DNA from: Mugil cephalus
Taxonomy: Eukaryota > Chordata > Actinopteri > Mugiliformes > Mugilidae
Direction: 5' to 3'
DNA length: 64,000 bases
Assembly: GCF_022458985.1 (NCBI RefSeq)
Contig: NC_061775.1
Coordinates: 25,564,319-25,628,318 of the forward strand
Shown here: piece after piece, positions 11,985 to 24,039 of the stretch
Layout: the number at the start of each line of letters is the position of its first letter
Position numbering within the stretch: the first letter of the stretch is position 1
Notes under the pieces: model-generated
What the model saw: only the letters and a program-made list of their open reading frames with translations
What the model was told of the DNA's origin: nothing
Database searches by the model: none
Program-made: the position numbers and the translations under genes

Positions 11985-13835
11985 CTGGGAACCATTGCAT
12001 TCCTTCTTACAGAAGTCATAATCCATTATTTGCACTCGGGAGATGAGTCCGTTTCTGTCATTTCATGAATTTACTTCATGTATGTGCTTCTTGTTTACCT
12101 GTCTTTTTATTTGCTCATTTATTTCATGTGTATATGTTGCAGCACTCGCTGTTAGTTTGGGATGGGAAACCTTTTTGTTTTGTATGTTGTGTTATTTTTC
12201 TTAATCTTTCCATAGTGCAGAACTATGTGAACAGTTTTAAGCAGCTGACGTTATTATGTGGCCGTGATGAGATGTGGCGCAATCCTTTCACTTCCCATTG
12301 CGCTCCCGTTTATGACTGAGTGTGTATAGGTGCAGCAGAACAGGATCCACTCTGTCATCACCTTTCCACATGGACGTGACACCTGTGCCGTGACAGCATG
12401 GCGGGTGCATCGTGCCGTTGCGCCACTTTGTCCTCATTTGGACGAGCACCAGGCGATGTTTGCGCACATGGAAAAAATAAAGAGGAAGAGAAGGGTTGTA
12501 ACGTTCAGAGGAGGCTGGTAATTATTATTTATTAGTGCAGACGTGCCTAAGAACCACAAAATGTGACTCCAATTACATCAGCTGCAGTGATTACATGGAC
12601 GGAACTTCTTCAACCCAGTTAAAATCATTCTGGTTAGATGTTCTGAATTAATTGTTTAAATGGATGCTAAATAAAAATGCTTTTATGCGATTTAAGTCTC
12701 ACAAAACATTCATTCATTCATTCAACATACATTCAAGTCTGCTGGAAATATAAAGGCTATCCCAAATGTCATTGGCAAACACTGAGTTCATTCAGTAGAA
12801 GAAGAAGGAGACCGGGACACCCCAAACATCTAATGTTTTGTCCCTCCTGAAAGTTCATCACGTCACCTGTCCTTAACCCCACATGGGACAAAGGTCTTTA
12901 CACAAGTATTAGAAGCTAATATTTTCCTACTAAACACCTCATTAAAAGATTAAAATGTCCAGTCTTCTCAATCTGACTTAAAGTTCCTTCTGATCGAGGT
13001 GCTTACATGAGACATTTCAGCCTGATTGTGCGTTAAATGTACAAGCGTCTAAGCAATCACCCACTTATATAAATTCCTATTACGAGGGTTATTTATAGGA
13101 GGAAGGAGGAAGAGAGGGATGAAATGTTTTCCTTGATCGTCGACTGTTGCAGCTGCAGCAAAACACATCAAAACGAAATCAACAAACATGAACCAATGTG
13201 AAAAGATTCGCCTTTTAATGAAGTATGCAGAGTTTTCAGTTTTCTTCCTAAATGACGGGAATGTAATTTCTGAAGCTCCACAATCGAATGTAAATAGGTG
13301 ATTGTGCACTAAATGTTAGAGGCTTTACAAAGGTATAAGGCTGAATTGTGTTATTCTGCACAGAAAAATGCTCATAAGGACAGAAGTGATGTGGTGTTTA
13401 CCGCTGCAGGAACAAAGGGGCAAGTTTGACTTCAAAGATATTTAATCTACGGGCAAAAAGCATTAGACTGCGTGTTTGAAAGCTTGTAGTCTTGATGGGA
13501 GTATGCGGGTCAGGAGCTGTGGTCTCTTTACAGATACGAGAGAATACCTCTAAAATATTGTTTTGTGTAGGATAACTACTAAAGCCAGGACGTGTCCCAA
13601 CATATTCCACACTGAGACTTGACTGTATTTGCATCTTGGACAACCAGAGACTCAGTATGAAGGATTTGAGCCAGAGTATCTCCTGAGTGCTGGAGACAAA
13701 GGAGAACTTCAAATCTAATCAAGTCAAACCATGTCTCTCACACACACAGCTCCCTCTTCTCCCTCCTGATGCCAATATTTTTCTTTCACAATTTAATCCG
13801 GTGCAACACGTCAGTGCCTCTGACTGATTTTAACC
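11985..13835. other. Intergenic DNA, nothing recognised
   Basis: No exon-like ORF or RNA gene. A short cattcattcattcattcaa tetranucleotide run is at 12708-12725. Confidence 0.4.
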
Positions 13836-13836
13836 A

Positions 13837-14435
13837 TTCAAATCATTATCTGGGTTTATGTAGATCCAAATATTCCGATTACAATCAGTTTGGAAAACGC
13901 TCCATATAAACACCTCAGTCGGAATAAACAGGCCCAAACTGTGTGTAGAATATTCCTTTTACCAAACCGATCGAATGTGAATGAAGTCAGGCTCCGTTCT
14001 GTCTAAACTTGCTCTGTCTGGATGTAAACGCTCAGTGACGTTCGAGTGACGTCTCCTCAACTGGAGAGCTTGATTTTAATAACAGCTCTGAAAGAACTAG
14101 ACCTTCTCGCACGCTTAGACGGCAGAAAAAAAAACTGAAATATTGAGCTGTTTAATAAGGTCCATGAAAAATTCATTGAAGCCGAGATAAACTGAAGAGT
14201 GGAACAGATTCAGAACCGCTGGAAAACCTTTGAAGACCGGCTACTGTAAAACTAACACAATAGCAAAAGTTTATATGAGCCCATGAACTTTTGCGAATCA
14301 GGTCATTGCTTTAATAATGAAAGTGTTTAAACAATAGACGAGATTACGTGGTGTTTTCATCGATCTGGACGTCACATGTTTGTAAAACGGCCTTTAGTAT
14401 TAAAGGTAGTGGTTCATGTAAACAGCTACTGTCCA
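13837..14435. repeat. Possible degenerate non-autonomous DNA transposon
   Basis: The left edge (ctgggtttatgtagatcc) and the right edge (ggttcatgtaaacagctactg) are imperfect inverted repeats built on the same 'tgtttacatg' word used by the elements at 4221 and 60914. The interior (attccgattacaatcag, cgaatgtgaatgaagtcagg) has no ORF. Family not assigned. Confidence 0.35.
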
Positions 14436-14439
14436 GTCA

Positions 14440-15785
14440 TTTTGTGTAATGCTATAAAATATCATCACGGGACTAAAAATCTGACACAATATCTGTGTTT
14501 CCATTATAGTTTTTTTGTAAAGTAATCGATAAAGTTAAATTGCTCTCTGTGCGTGTTTCCATTGAAAGATGTTTCGTGAATGAGCTGTAACTCTCGTAAA
14601 GTCTCGTCTCACGATATCCCGTAGTTCTCTTAAAATCTCGTCACGCGAGACTTCACTTTGAGGAAGATGGACTTCAGATGGACTGGTCACAAAAAAAGTG
14701 TCTCCACTTTTAGGACAAACTTTTATATCGATACGTCTGATAAACCACCTCATGATAGAGTAAAAATGTTTTAGCTTTAGATATTTGAGAAATTAGGGTG
14801 TTTTTATTGCAGTTATTTAGGTTTTGCACATTTCTAGAGGGAACCGAAACGCAGCACTTGTCTTCTATGAATATCTGCCCGTATTTATCGAGTAGATGTT
14901 AGTTTGTTTTAACTTCTGGTGACTTGTTGTGAAATGGTGAACAGATTGCTGTGTCTGATTGCTGCTCAAGCAAAAACCAAACATGCGATCAGAGACGTTA
15001 TCAAGCTATTGATGATACGGTTTCTGCTTTGGTCCCAAACTGCAGACTTTCCATTAATCCTATACGTCCTGTAATCAGGGACCATGCACACACTGCGATG
15101 TCCCACAAATGGGCTAGAACACGTGACAGGTAATGGTAAAGGTTAAATAAACAGAAAACAAGAATATGGCCAGCGGGGCCGTGAGCGTACAATACAAAAC
15201 AAACAAGACGACGCATGTTTACGTCTTGTTTACTGTTTCTGTCTCTTTGTCACTTTTTGTTTACTGTCAAATAACGCACACGTCCAATCCAAGCGGAGAT
15301 CGAGAACCGAGTGTGATCCTTCACGCCCACGTCTCCACATGAGGACAAAGACATGGAGCTGGAGCAGATGTTTTAATGAGATCGTTACAGCTGGAAGAAC
15401 TGAGGAATCTTTTTTGTTTTTTCCTGGTGTGACCGTTCAACCCCTGAATGAACTGCCTCCAGTCACAAAGCGCCGCTGAGGAATGACAGCGAATACAGTT
15501 TTCATTATGCGCCCTCAGCCGTGGGCGATTAGCATATCGAACCCAAACACTTTTCCGGCCTCGGCCAAATGACTCGTGACACGGACCTCGCGGTGCTGGT
15601 GTGTAAGGAAGAGAGAGGTCCACCGCCGCCACTGTTTGTAGGCTTTGCCAGGAAGTCAATAATGAGCTGTGATGGGGCTACGTGGGGAACAGCAGGTTCA
15701 GATATGTGGAGAGCTGCTGCTGGGTGGCCTCCTGCGCCGCTTTGATCCGACGTGGCAACAGCGCGATGACGGATAAGTCGCCGAG

Positions 15786-15848
<63 letters not shown>

Positions 15849-17930
15849 CTGTTAACTGTGTCATGTTGGCGAGGCTGGTGTGGAATTGACTGCGTGCGCT
15901 TGCATTTTTGCGCGTTGCGGGTGATTAAGTGGCTCTCGAAGCGCTTTTTTTTCGCTCCCCTCACTTCGAAGTCAACTACAATGACAAACGATGGAACACA
16001 ATCAAATACAAGTGCACCTAATGACCTAAATATAGATTTACCATCCGCTGTCACAAAGACATTTACGTCTATGTCACCTTTACAAACTACATTCACTTTT
16101 TGAAAAGGCACCTGGGAACAAAACAGTCACTGTCTCTAAGAGGCTCGTGTGTTTGTTTGGTTTGAGCTCCAGTGTCTTTTTATCAACGCAGAAAACAGGG
16201 GTGAGACATTTAAAAACCAGTCTTTCAAATGCAAGAAGGTTGTGTTTTCCCAGGATGCCACAGTGGTGAAATCTCAAGTTTTTTATTGCCTGCTTATTTA
16301 TTGCTACAGTACGATAAACGGGAGAGATTCATAGCTTGCATGTGGAGTTGAATCTGTGTCCTCGTGTTTTCAGGCATCATAATGCGACCAACATGTTATA
16401 AGCGCAGGGCGCAGCTGTACGAGGACACGGTGTGCATGACAACAAAAAGGTCTCGTGTGACAGAAAGAAAAAAAAAACGTATTATAAACTTATTATGATG
16501 ATGTCACGGCGCATATAGTTTATTATGCATCCAGCGTGTATTTAATATCGGCAGACGTCCTGTCAGCTCTCGTGTTTCTGTAATTTTGCGGTGCAAAATA
16601 TCAACGGTAAATATCACAGAGGTGCCTCGGAGGGAAGTAAACAGTCGACGCTGTTTGCAGCATGACCTGGAGCGTGGTAATTATCCAGCCCCAGCACAGG
16701 TGGCGCGTATTTTCATCGCGCATTCGGGTCCCAACTGTTATCCGTGTGGACACTGAGGAGGCAGAAGCAGCACGGGCGTATCCATCACTTGTGCACGTCT
16801 CTGCAGGACGACCGGGGATTGCACATTTCTGCAAAATAGTGTGCACGAGCCATATTTTATGATGCAAAAATAACGGATTCGACTGCACCTTCTTTTTTCG
16901 ACAGGGCTTCGGTTCATGGTATAAATAGATTCATGCTCCAGTTGAATATTGACAGTTTAGTTTAGAATCAGTTGTGCAATAATCGCCCTGACTCACGGAG
17001 CTATTGTCAGAGAATTAGCCGACTCACAGAGCCCTCAGAATTTGTGCGTTCGTGCAACATCTGTAGTTTCGGGTCTGCGTGCAGATCGAGTTTCCTTCGT
17101 GTGCACGCATGCAGTTGTGTGTGCGTCAGAGGGCGCCTCGGAGAGAATGTGTCGTCCGTCCGTTCACTGCCAACAAAATGATCACACAAAGTCCTCCATT
17201 AGCCAGTCATGAGGTGTGTAAATTGGGGCATTAAGCTGCAGCCAGCGATGTGTTTTGCCTCGCTTTGTTTGTCATGGAAAGTGCTATTTCGGGGCAGCTT
17301 TCCTCTAAACCGCCGTACGACACCACACTTAAGGACAAAGGTGGAGGATTTTAAACGACGGCGTCGGTTTCATTCGGACTGACCTTTGAGATGAGAGGAA
17401 ACCTTCGACATAAAACCGCGTTTAACTACTTGGACATGAATCTATGTCACGTTTTGAAAGTCTACGATTCGCTGTTACACACAACTCGATGTCAGCGTGA
17501 ATTTGTAAAAAGATCCGTTAACAGAAATGGTCTGTCTTCATGTGGCAAAATGTGTTTAGAATCATGTGCATGACTAATCCAAATATAAGCAGCTCAATGT
17601 AGTAGTGGAAAGTGGTACTGTGGTACTGTTTCAGCCCTACAAGGCTCATTAGAGTCATACTGGTGCTGTTGCTGTTGCAGTCCTTTAAAGGTAATCCAAC
17701 ACAGAACCACGACGTAGAACCCTGCTCTTTTTCTTTATGGGCTGAAACCTTCAGTGGTGAAAGTACACAAATCGTTTTCCTTGATTAAAAGTAGCGGGTG
17801 CCCCCAGCATGAAAGCATTCCCAAGACGCCGTGTATTTAGAGTGTACTCCTCTAAAAATAAACAGGAGTTAGTTATGAAGTCACATGCAGCAAATGGCCG
17901 GTGTCAGAGCTGAACTTTTGACATGTTAAA
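14440..17930. other. Intergenic DNA with one long GT microsatellite
   Basis: No gene-like ORF. The longest ORFs here (15529-16111) are made largely of translated GT/CA repeat. 16380-16900 is richer in CpG but gives no exon signal. Confidence 0.4.
15788..15844. repeat. (GT)n microsatellite
   Basis: About 28 uninterrupted GT units. Likely polymorphic and a Z-DNA-prone tract. Confidence 0.95.
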
Positions 17931-17936
17931 GGTGCG

Positions 17937-18105
17937 TCAGTCGGTGTGTGGCCACTAGAGGGCGGAGAAGCTCACACTGAAACCAAGCTGTATATTAGAG
18001 AGAGTCTGGCCAACCAGGGAACGGACTGTCTGAGCTGTCCCTCTATGCTGATTGGTTCTGAGCTGGTCACATGTTTCATGGGCGCCATGTTAGATACATA
18101 TAACC
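17937..18105 (+). repeat. Dispersed repeat, left arm of an inverted pair
   Basis: Shares agagtctggccaa and catgggcgccatgtt plus tacat with the reverse complement of 18700-18830. About 630 bp separate the arms. It contains the phrase ggccactagagggcgg seen in other fish repeats. No ORF of note. Confidence 0.5.
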
Positions 18106-18699
18106 AATATTTATTCTTTGTTAAGATTTTATATGAAAAATAAAGTCATACCATCATTGATGTGAACCCTGATCTCAAAAACACCACTTTACAAATGAAT
18201 GAAGTTTGAAGTTAACCTAGCCATATGCTAGCTTTATGCTAGCTAGTTATTTACACTAAAGACTAAAGACAAAAATAGCAGCTAGCATCATATAAACTGT
18301 GAAATCCATGTGTTTATGTAATTTATGTCCATGTGGATAGACACATTTAATTAAAATGTAACTTTATCTCAGTTACTTCTAAGTTATTATGGCTAGCGTG
18401 CTAATGTTATAATGCTAATACTAACGATAATGCTAAATAACAGTAAGACTAGTTATATTTTCACTATTTCTGAGTATTTCTAATTTTTCTGAGTAATTTC
18501 AACCTTTTAACAGTGATGGATGAACACGGAGAAGATGAGGAGAAGGTAAACACAGCTCCATGACTGATGAGGTGATTAAAGGAAGTAGACGCTGGGATAT
18601 TTAAGTGAGGGCCTTTTACACACTGACAGACGTTGGCAATGACATTTATAGGCCTGTTAATGGTGAAAATAAATGATTTATTTCCACATAGCACATTCG

Positions 18700-18830
18700 G
18701 CCCATAGGATTACACTGTAGAATCTGACCTCAGATGTAGCAAACATGGCGCCCATGGTTTGAATTGGCCAGACTCTGTTTGGCCTCATGTTTCATCCACT
18801 GCTTTTATAGTGTATGGTCTGTCATGAACG
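18700..18830 (-). repeat. Dispersed repeat, right arm of an inverted pair
   Basis: The reverse complement carries gagtctggccaattc and ccatgggcgccatgtttg, matching the arm at 17937-18105. The two arms could fold back on each other or represent two independent insertions. Confidence 0.5.
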
Positions 18831-18834
18831 TTGA

Positions 18835-19710
18835 AGTCCTATATGTATATACAGTACATATAGATCCAGTCATGGATTTTGCTCACACATGAAAATATTA
18901 ATTATGTTCTGTGCTATATCCCCCCGAGGGAGAGCCGACCCATCCGTTCAATTAACAATCGATCCCAGAAGGTCAGAACGGAGCAGTGACGGAAAATATA
19001 ATAATACTGACACTGCGCAATTTCATAGCATTTCATAGCCACTTCGTGAGGAAGGCTCCCTCTCCATTTCGGTCACCGACGCTCGGGGATCAGATTGAAC
19101 GGTAACCATGGCAACAGCAGATGCTTTACAGTACATGAGTTTCACCGATGAAATCAGCCGGAGAAGTTATACATAAGAAATCATGTGAAGGTTGAAAATA
19201 TACTTTGAGGTATTTAAACTTTTTTGTCTTCCACCTTCTAGGAGAACATCTCGTCTTAAAACGTCACTGACGGGAAAAAATAAGTAAAACAAGTCTGGTT
19301 TGACCAGTTCTCCGTGTTACCTGTCATGTTTATAGAACCTACATTCAGAGTTTAGTCGCCTCCAGCTGCTTTCTGGCTGTTTCTGTTTGACTCCATGTTG
19401 ATCAGGGCCAAACTTTCCTCGTTTTTACTGTGACCAGGTTATTAAGCGCTTTCTAACTATAAGTATGTTTTGGGTTTATTAGCGAATAGCTGCTGAATTA
19501 AACTGGGAGCAGCTCTCTGGTGGATGGGTGCACGATGGACGTGAATCTAAACACATGAAATGATTAAAACTTGGACATTTGTGTCTGTCAAACACGTCAA
19601 ACGCTTCGTATTTTCACAAGTGAAACTGATCAACGAGTTCTCACATGGAATTTGTGCACATTTGAATGCAAAGAGAGGTTTTTGGATTGAATCAGACTGT
19701 CTATATCTGT
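18835..19710. other. Intergenic DNA, nothing recognised
   Basis: No gene, RNA gene or repeat family identified. Only short ORFs occur. Confidence 0.4.
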
Positions 19711-19712
19711 CT

Positions 19713-19893
19713 ATACTGATCAGCCACAACATTATGACCACTGACAGGAGAAGTGAATAACATCTTGTGACAATTTAATGTTCTGCTGGGAAACTTTTGG
19801 ACCTGGGATTCATTCATGTGAATGTAACTTAGACATGTAGTGTCCAAATTCACTAGATCCCAAACTGATCAACTATCTCTGGGATGGCCTTCA
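19713..19893 (-). mobile_element. Tc1-type MITE/transposon fragment
   Basis: Starts with the terminal repeat ctgatcagccacaacattat, then gaccactgacaggagaagtg. The interior gttctgctgggaaacttttg matches the reverse complement of 23940-24030. The piece tctgggatggcc near 19875 is the usual Tc1-type interior. The other end is missing. Confidence 0.65.
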
Positions 19894-20197
19894 TGTAATA
19901 ATATAATATTAAACCACAGACGAGCTAACGACTGGGCGACTTAATTAAACGATGAGGACATAGATAACGTTATAATTTTCCTCAGACATTATTAAAAATG
20001 AAAAAGTGGCGCTTATAAATGCATACGTTGAGGTCTCTGTGAAGTCAGTCGTCCTTTTGATATTTTTCATTAGTTACATGTTTGTTTGACATTATTTTAT
20101 AGGAAATTCTATAGTAGAGGATCATTTAAAACAGGAAGTTACCTACTGATGCTGGAACATACAGACAACGTAAAGTCTTTTCCCTATTAGGTATGCA

Positions 20198-20219
20198 TAT
20201 TATTATTATTATTATTATT

Positions 20220-20258
<39 letters not shown>
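20198..20258. repeat. (ATT)n/(AAT)n palindromic microsatellite
   Basis: About nine ATT units run directly into about twelve AAT units, giving a near-perfect inverted repeat of roughly 60 bp. Confidence 0.9.
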
Positions 20259-20259
<1 letters not shown>

Positions 20260-20260
<1 letters not shown>

Positions 20261-21335
20261 CAGGTCAATAAAATCCAAATGCATTATGCATGTAGCAAAT
20301 TAAGATAAGACAATATAGGATAAAGAGTAACTGAACAATAAAAATGAACATCTGTGCTATAACCCTGTTTGCATATATACTGTAGATGTAATATCTGCAG
20401 TGCGGCTGTGTAACAGTGGCTGGTGTGTGGTGCATCGTGTGAACAGCGTCTGAGGGCGGTTATTACATCCTCCCCGTGTAAACAGCGAGACCTGAGAGCC
20501 AGATGAGATAAACCGTTCCTCAGCCACAGAGGATCTTTATCTGCCTCTGAACTCATCTGTGGATGATGAGTATCACTGTTCATAAATCCACCGACCACCG
20601 GCTGATGTTAGTGACCTGCCCCCCCTCCCCTCTGTAGTGTCATGTGTTTTATACGTGCACATTGATTTAACGCTCATTTACTGATGTTATATCACATGTT
20701 CACTAAGGCCAAAGGTTTGGAAGCAGCTTTAAGTTTCTGTTCAACTGGGATGTGTTTACTGGATGATCACACTTTGCTTTTATTGATATGAACCATTTTC
20801 CTCAATTTACCTTTAGGTGTCGATTGATGCTACCAGAACATTGGTGAATAAATGTCAGCAAAAGGAAAGAAGGGCTTTAGGTTTAGGATCACAACTTAAA
20901 TGCAAAAGTAAAAAAAACAAAAAACAAATCACAGTCAGAGTCTGCAGACAAATATATCTTGTGGAACGAATGCTAATTATAGTAAAAATGTCTTCTAATA
21001 AGTTACTCTTTATATAATAACCGTGTTTATTTCGATACCAATGAAACTATGATCTTTTATGTACAAATTTGATCTTGCTTCCAAACTTTTGGCCTGTAGT
21101 GTACATAAGTTTGATCTAATGGCCTTCGCTGAACATTATCCTGATTTATTTATTGTGAAGTTGTTTAGTTTCTTGTGCTTTGAGGCTAACGAACACGTAA
21201 ACAACTCACACAGGACATGATGAAGTTGCTGGTCTGACATTGTGTTATACTGCAGCACCCCCTTGTGTCTGATATAACAGCATGTACGCACAAAGGTAGA
21301 AGTGGTGCAGTCACAACAAATCTGCACTTGACCAG
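20260..21335. other. Intergenic DNA, nothing recognised
   Basis: No exon or RNA gene seen. A C run occurs at 20621-20632. Confidence 0.4.
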
Positions 21336-21339
21336 GCCT

Positions 21340-21420
21340 TTATGTTTTATTATTTTTTTTATTTTACCTGTATTTTACCAGGTTAGTCCAGTAGCAGCAT
21401 AAAAAGTTTGACACATTTTC
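21340..21420. repeat. Short retroposon-like fragment
   Basis: attttacctgtattttacca followed by ggttagtccagtagcag resembles the 'ttatttaaccaggtaagtcc' motif that begins many fish interspersed repeats. Too short for family assignment. Confidence 0.35.
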
Positions 21421-21524
21421 AGGTCTCAAAAAGAGGACGTCATCCTCAGATAAAGGACTTGTTCAAACATACTGGAACCCTTGCAAAAGCTCCCCAGCAG
21501 AGAAAACAGACTCAACAACAGATT

Positions 21525-21965
21525 CTCCCGTGATGTTGGATGAACTTTACTCCGCCCACACTCAGGTACTCCAAATATGGGCATGGGGGTCGTGTTGGGG
21601 CAGATCTAAAGTGGCCTGGACATTGAGACCCACTCACCCAACTCTCTGCTGCCATGTTAGCTCAGGCTAACACCTGTCACTCAAACTGGGAACAACCTTA
21701 ATTATGAAGAATTGTAAACCTTGATAAAAAAGAAACAAATGAGTTGGAAAAGTAAAGTTGTCATGAATAGTGAAATAAACTATGAAACCAAAACCATTTT
21801 TTGTACCAGGTTTTTTTCTTCTTCTTCTTTTTTTATTAACATGGGGTTCTATGGAGATTCGCTCTCTTTTGGAGCCTCTAGTGGTCACTCGATGAACTGC
21901 AGTTTTTTGCACTTTCGCCTGGGCTTCATTGCTCAGACCTGGAGGTTGCAATCTGCATACATTTT
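21525..21965 (+). repeat. Dispersed teleost repeat, copy 1
   Basis: Shares ttggatgaactttactccgc, caggctaacacctgt, gttgtcatgaat.gtgaaat and accaaaaccatttttt with 29010-29300 in the same order and orientation. It extends further through ggagcctctagtggtcactc and ttttttgcactttcgcctgg to agacctggaggttgc. No protein coding. Family name not assigned; DNA-transposon-derived is likely. Confidence 0.55.
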
Positions 21966-21969
21966 TTTT

Positions 21970-23605
21970 TTTTTAACTACTTCGTGTTTAGATGATGCTT
22001 AGTTTTTATACATTTTAGGTCACACTAATCCCAACTACTTAAAAATTAAAGTAGTTGGGATGCAAAACAAAATCTCACGTCTCAGGAGGTTACAATATGT
22101 TTCCATTTAGCTGCAACAAGACTTGTCCAATAAATGCTGTAGTTTAAAATGTTTAAGTAAAACACCATTACTTTTTTGGTTTTACTTACTTTGCTTTATT
22201 TGTTAAGACCTTAAACAAACCCAGAACCCTCATACAGTCAGGACAGAGTACAGGGGCCTCTTTTCAAGTCACCCTTGCTCCATAAAGAGTTCACAAATTG
22301 TTTTAGGTCAGTCTTTGTGTTTCCAGTGTTAGGGGTCAAAAAAAAAAAAAAAACTAAGGCTGGGTCCAGCTTTTCTTTATTAGGTGTTTTTCCTTTCCGT
22401 CAGTTTACATTGCAACACGTTTGACCAGCGTAAACAGCGGCTAACATGTTTTCTTCCACCGACGATGAGATGTGGGGGAGGCTCCTCTACCCTCTTTGTA
22501 AAGTAAACACGTGGAGATATCAGTGTTGAATGGCCAGATAATGCACTATACATGTCAATATTCGCCTCTACTCTGAACCCGTGCTGGAAGGTTTTTTAAA
22601 CTTTGACTGCTTTGCCGAACGCAAACGTCACGTTTTGACACGATCAGCCGGAAGAAGCGGCGGCTAATTTAGAGCCAGATGTTTCATTAATTTTAATTTT
22701 CAGAGAGAGAACATTTGGCATTTTCCTGCACACGCCCGAGATGTAATACTTCAGATAATTTAGTTGGCGGCGCTCGTCAGTAAAGGCAGCCGATGACGGG
22801 GGGAAACGTGTAACATCACATCTAATCAGGGCTGCAGGAGGATCCGTGGGCATGTGAGTTCTGCGCTTAATTCAGATTGATGTGCATTCAGGGGCATGAC
22901 CCAGCAGTTCCGTTTGTTTCGTAAGTGTACCTGTTAGACATTGCAACACAACCGCTCAACAAAAATGATTGATTTTCAGCCTGGATTTCCATGGATTGTT
23001 TATTTTGTTTCTGCAAAGGTCAAACGTTACACTGCAGCGCCCGCACCCACATAAGAAAAAAAAGGAAAAGAAGAAGAAAAATAAAGCCACGGCTCATTCC
23101 CCTGAAAGCAGAAAAAAAAAAAAAATCTTTGGAAGCGTTTCTGGGTCAAAGTTCAGGAATGTGCTGAAGCGTAATATTCTTCAGCTCGTGATTATCCCTC
23201 CGCCCTCGTTTCGTCCCTGCAGGATCCAGTCGAAAGATAAAGGATGTTATGGAATGGAAAGCGCGACTTAGTGATTCGCTTGGAGAGGAACGGTTAAAAG
23301 TCAGTGATTCGTGCCAACTTCCAACTATCAGTGACACGGGATGATAGATGAGAAAAGATGCAAGCGTTCCCCCGTTTTTTGCCACCTCTCTCACTCTGAC
23401 AGCTACGATCAACGCAGAAATAACATCACATACAGCTTAAAGGTGGTTTAATGGTGCTCTGGCCTGAAGAGACGACGTCAGTTCACCTGGTTTGATTTAA
23501 GGAAATCACATTCCTCTTCTACTGGAGCTCACAGATATTTTAGTTAATTGATTAAGTGGCGTCTAAATGTTCTCATGTTCTCAGATTCTTAGAACATATG
23601 ATATT
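21970..23605. other. Intergenic DNA, nothing recognised
   Basis: A-rich runs at 22329-22344 and 23058-23125. No gene model supported. Confidence 0.4.
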
Positions 23606-23606
23606 C

Positions 23607-24033
23607 TCTCCATTGGCCAATAAGGCATAACATTATGACCGTGTTCCTAATATTCAGTAGGAACACTCATCAGAGAATTTACATGGGTCCTGTGGGTTGA
23701 GGGGAGGGGCCTCTTCGGTGGATCATCCCACAGATACTTAATATGGAGGCCAGGTCAACACCTTCTCCTGTTTGTTTGTTGTTTTTGTTTTTTTTAGTTC
23801 ATAAAGTGTTTGTGTGTGAGTCTGTCAGGCTGCATCCTGCTGCCATCAAACAGTGTCATTGCTATGGGGCGGGGGGGGTCTGGTCTGGTCCAGGTGGGTG
23901 CTACATGTCTAAGTAACATCCACATGAATAAATACCAGGTCCTAGAGTTTCCCAGCAGAACACTGGATTGTCACAAGACGGTTTAAATGTTATTTACTTC
24001 TCCTGCCGGTGGTCATAATGTTATGGCTGATGT
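23607..24033 (+). mobile_element. Tc1-type MITE, near-complete copy
   Basis: Inverted termini are ggcataacattatgacc at the left and ggtcataatgttatggc at the right, over about 425 bp. The interior keeps pieces of a Tc1-like element read backwards: aggccaggtcaacacc, caggctgcatcctgctgcc, aagtaacatccacatgaa, gtttcccagcagaacac. No coding capacity remains. It serves as the reference copy for the fragments at 4116, 6055, 19713, 27880 and 56165. Confidence 0.75.
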
Positions 24034-24039
24034 GTGAAT

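Noticed and set aside
15529-16111. Long overlapping ORFs on both strands around the GT repeat
   Set aside because: They are made largely of Thr-His or Cys-Val repeats translated from the microsatellite.
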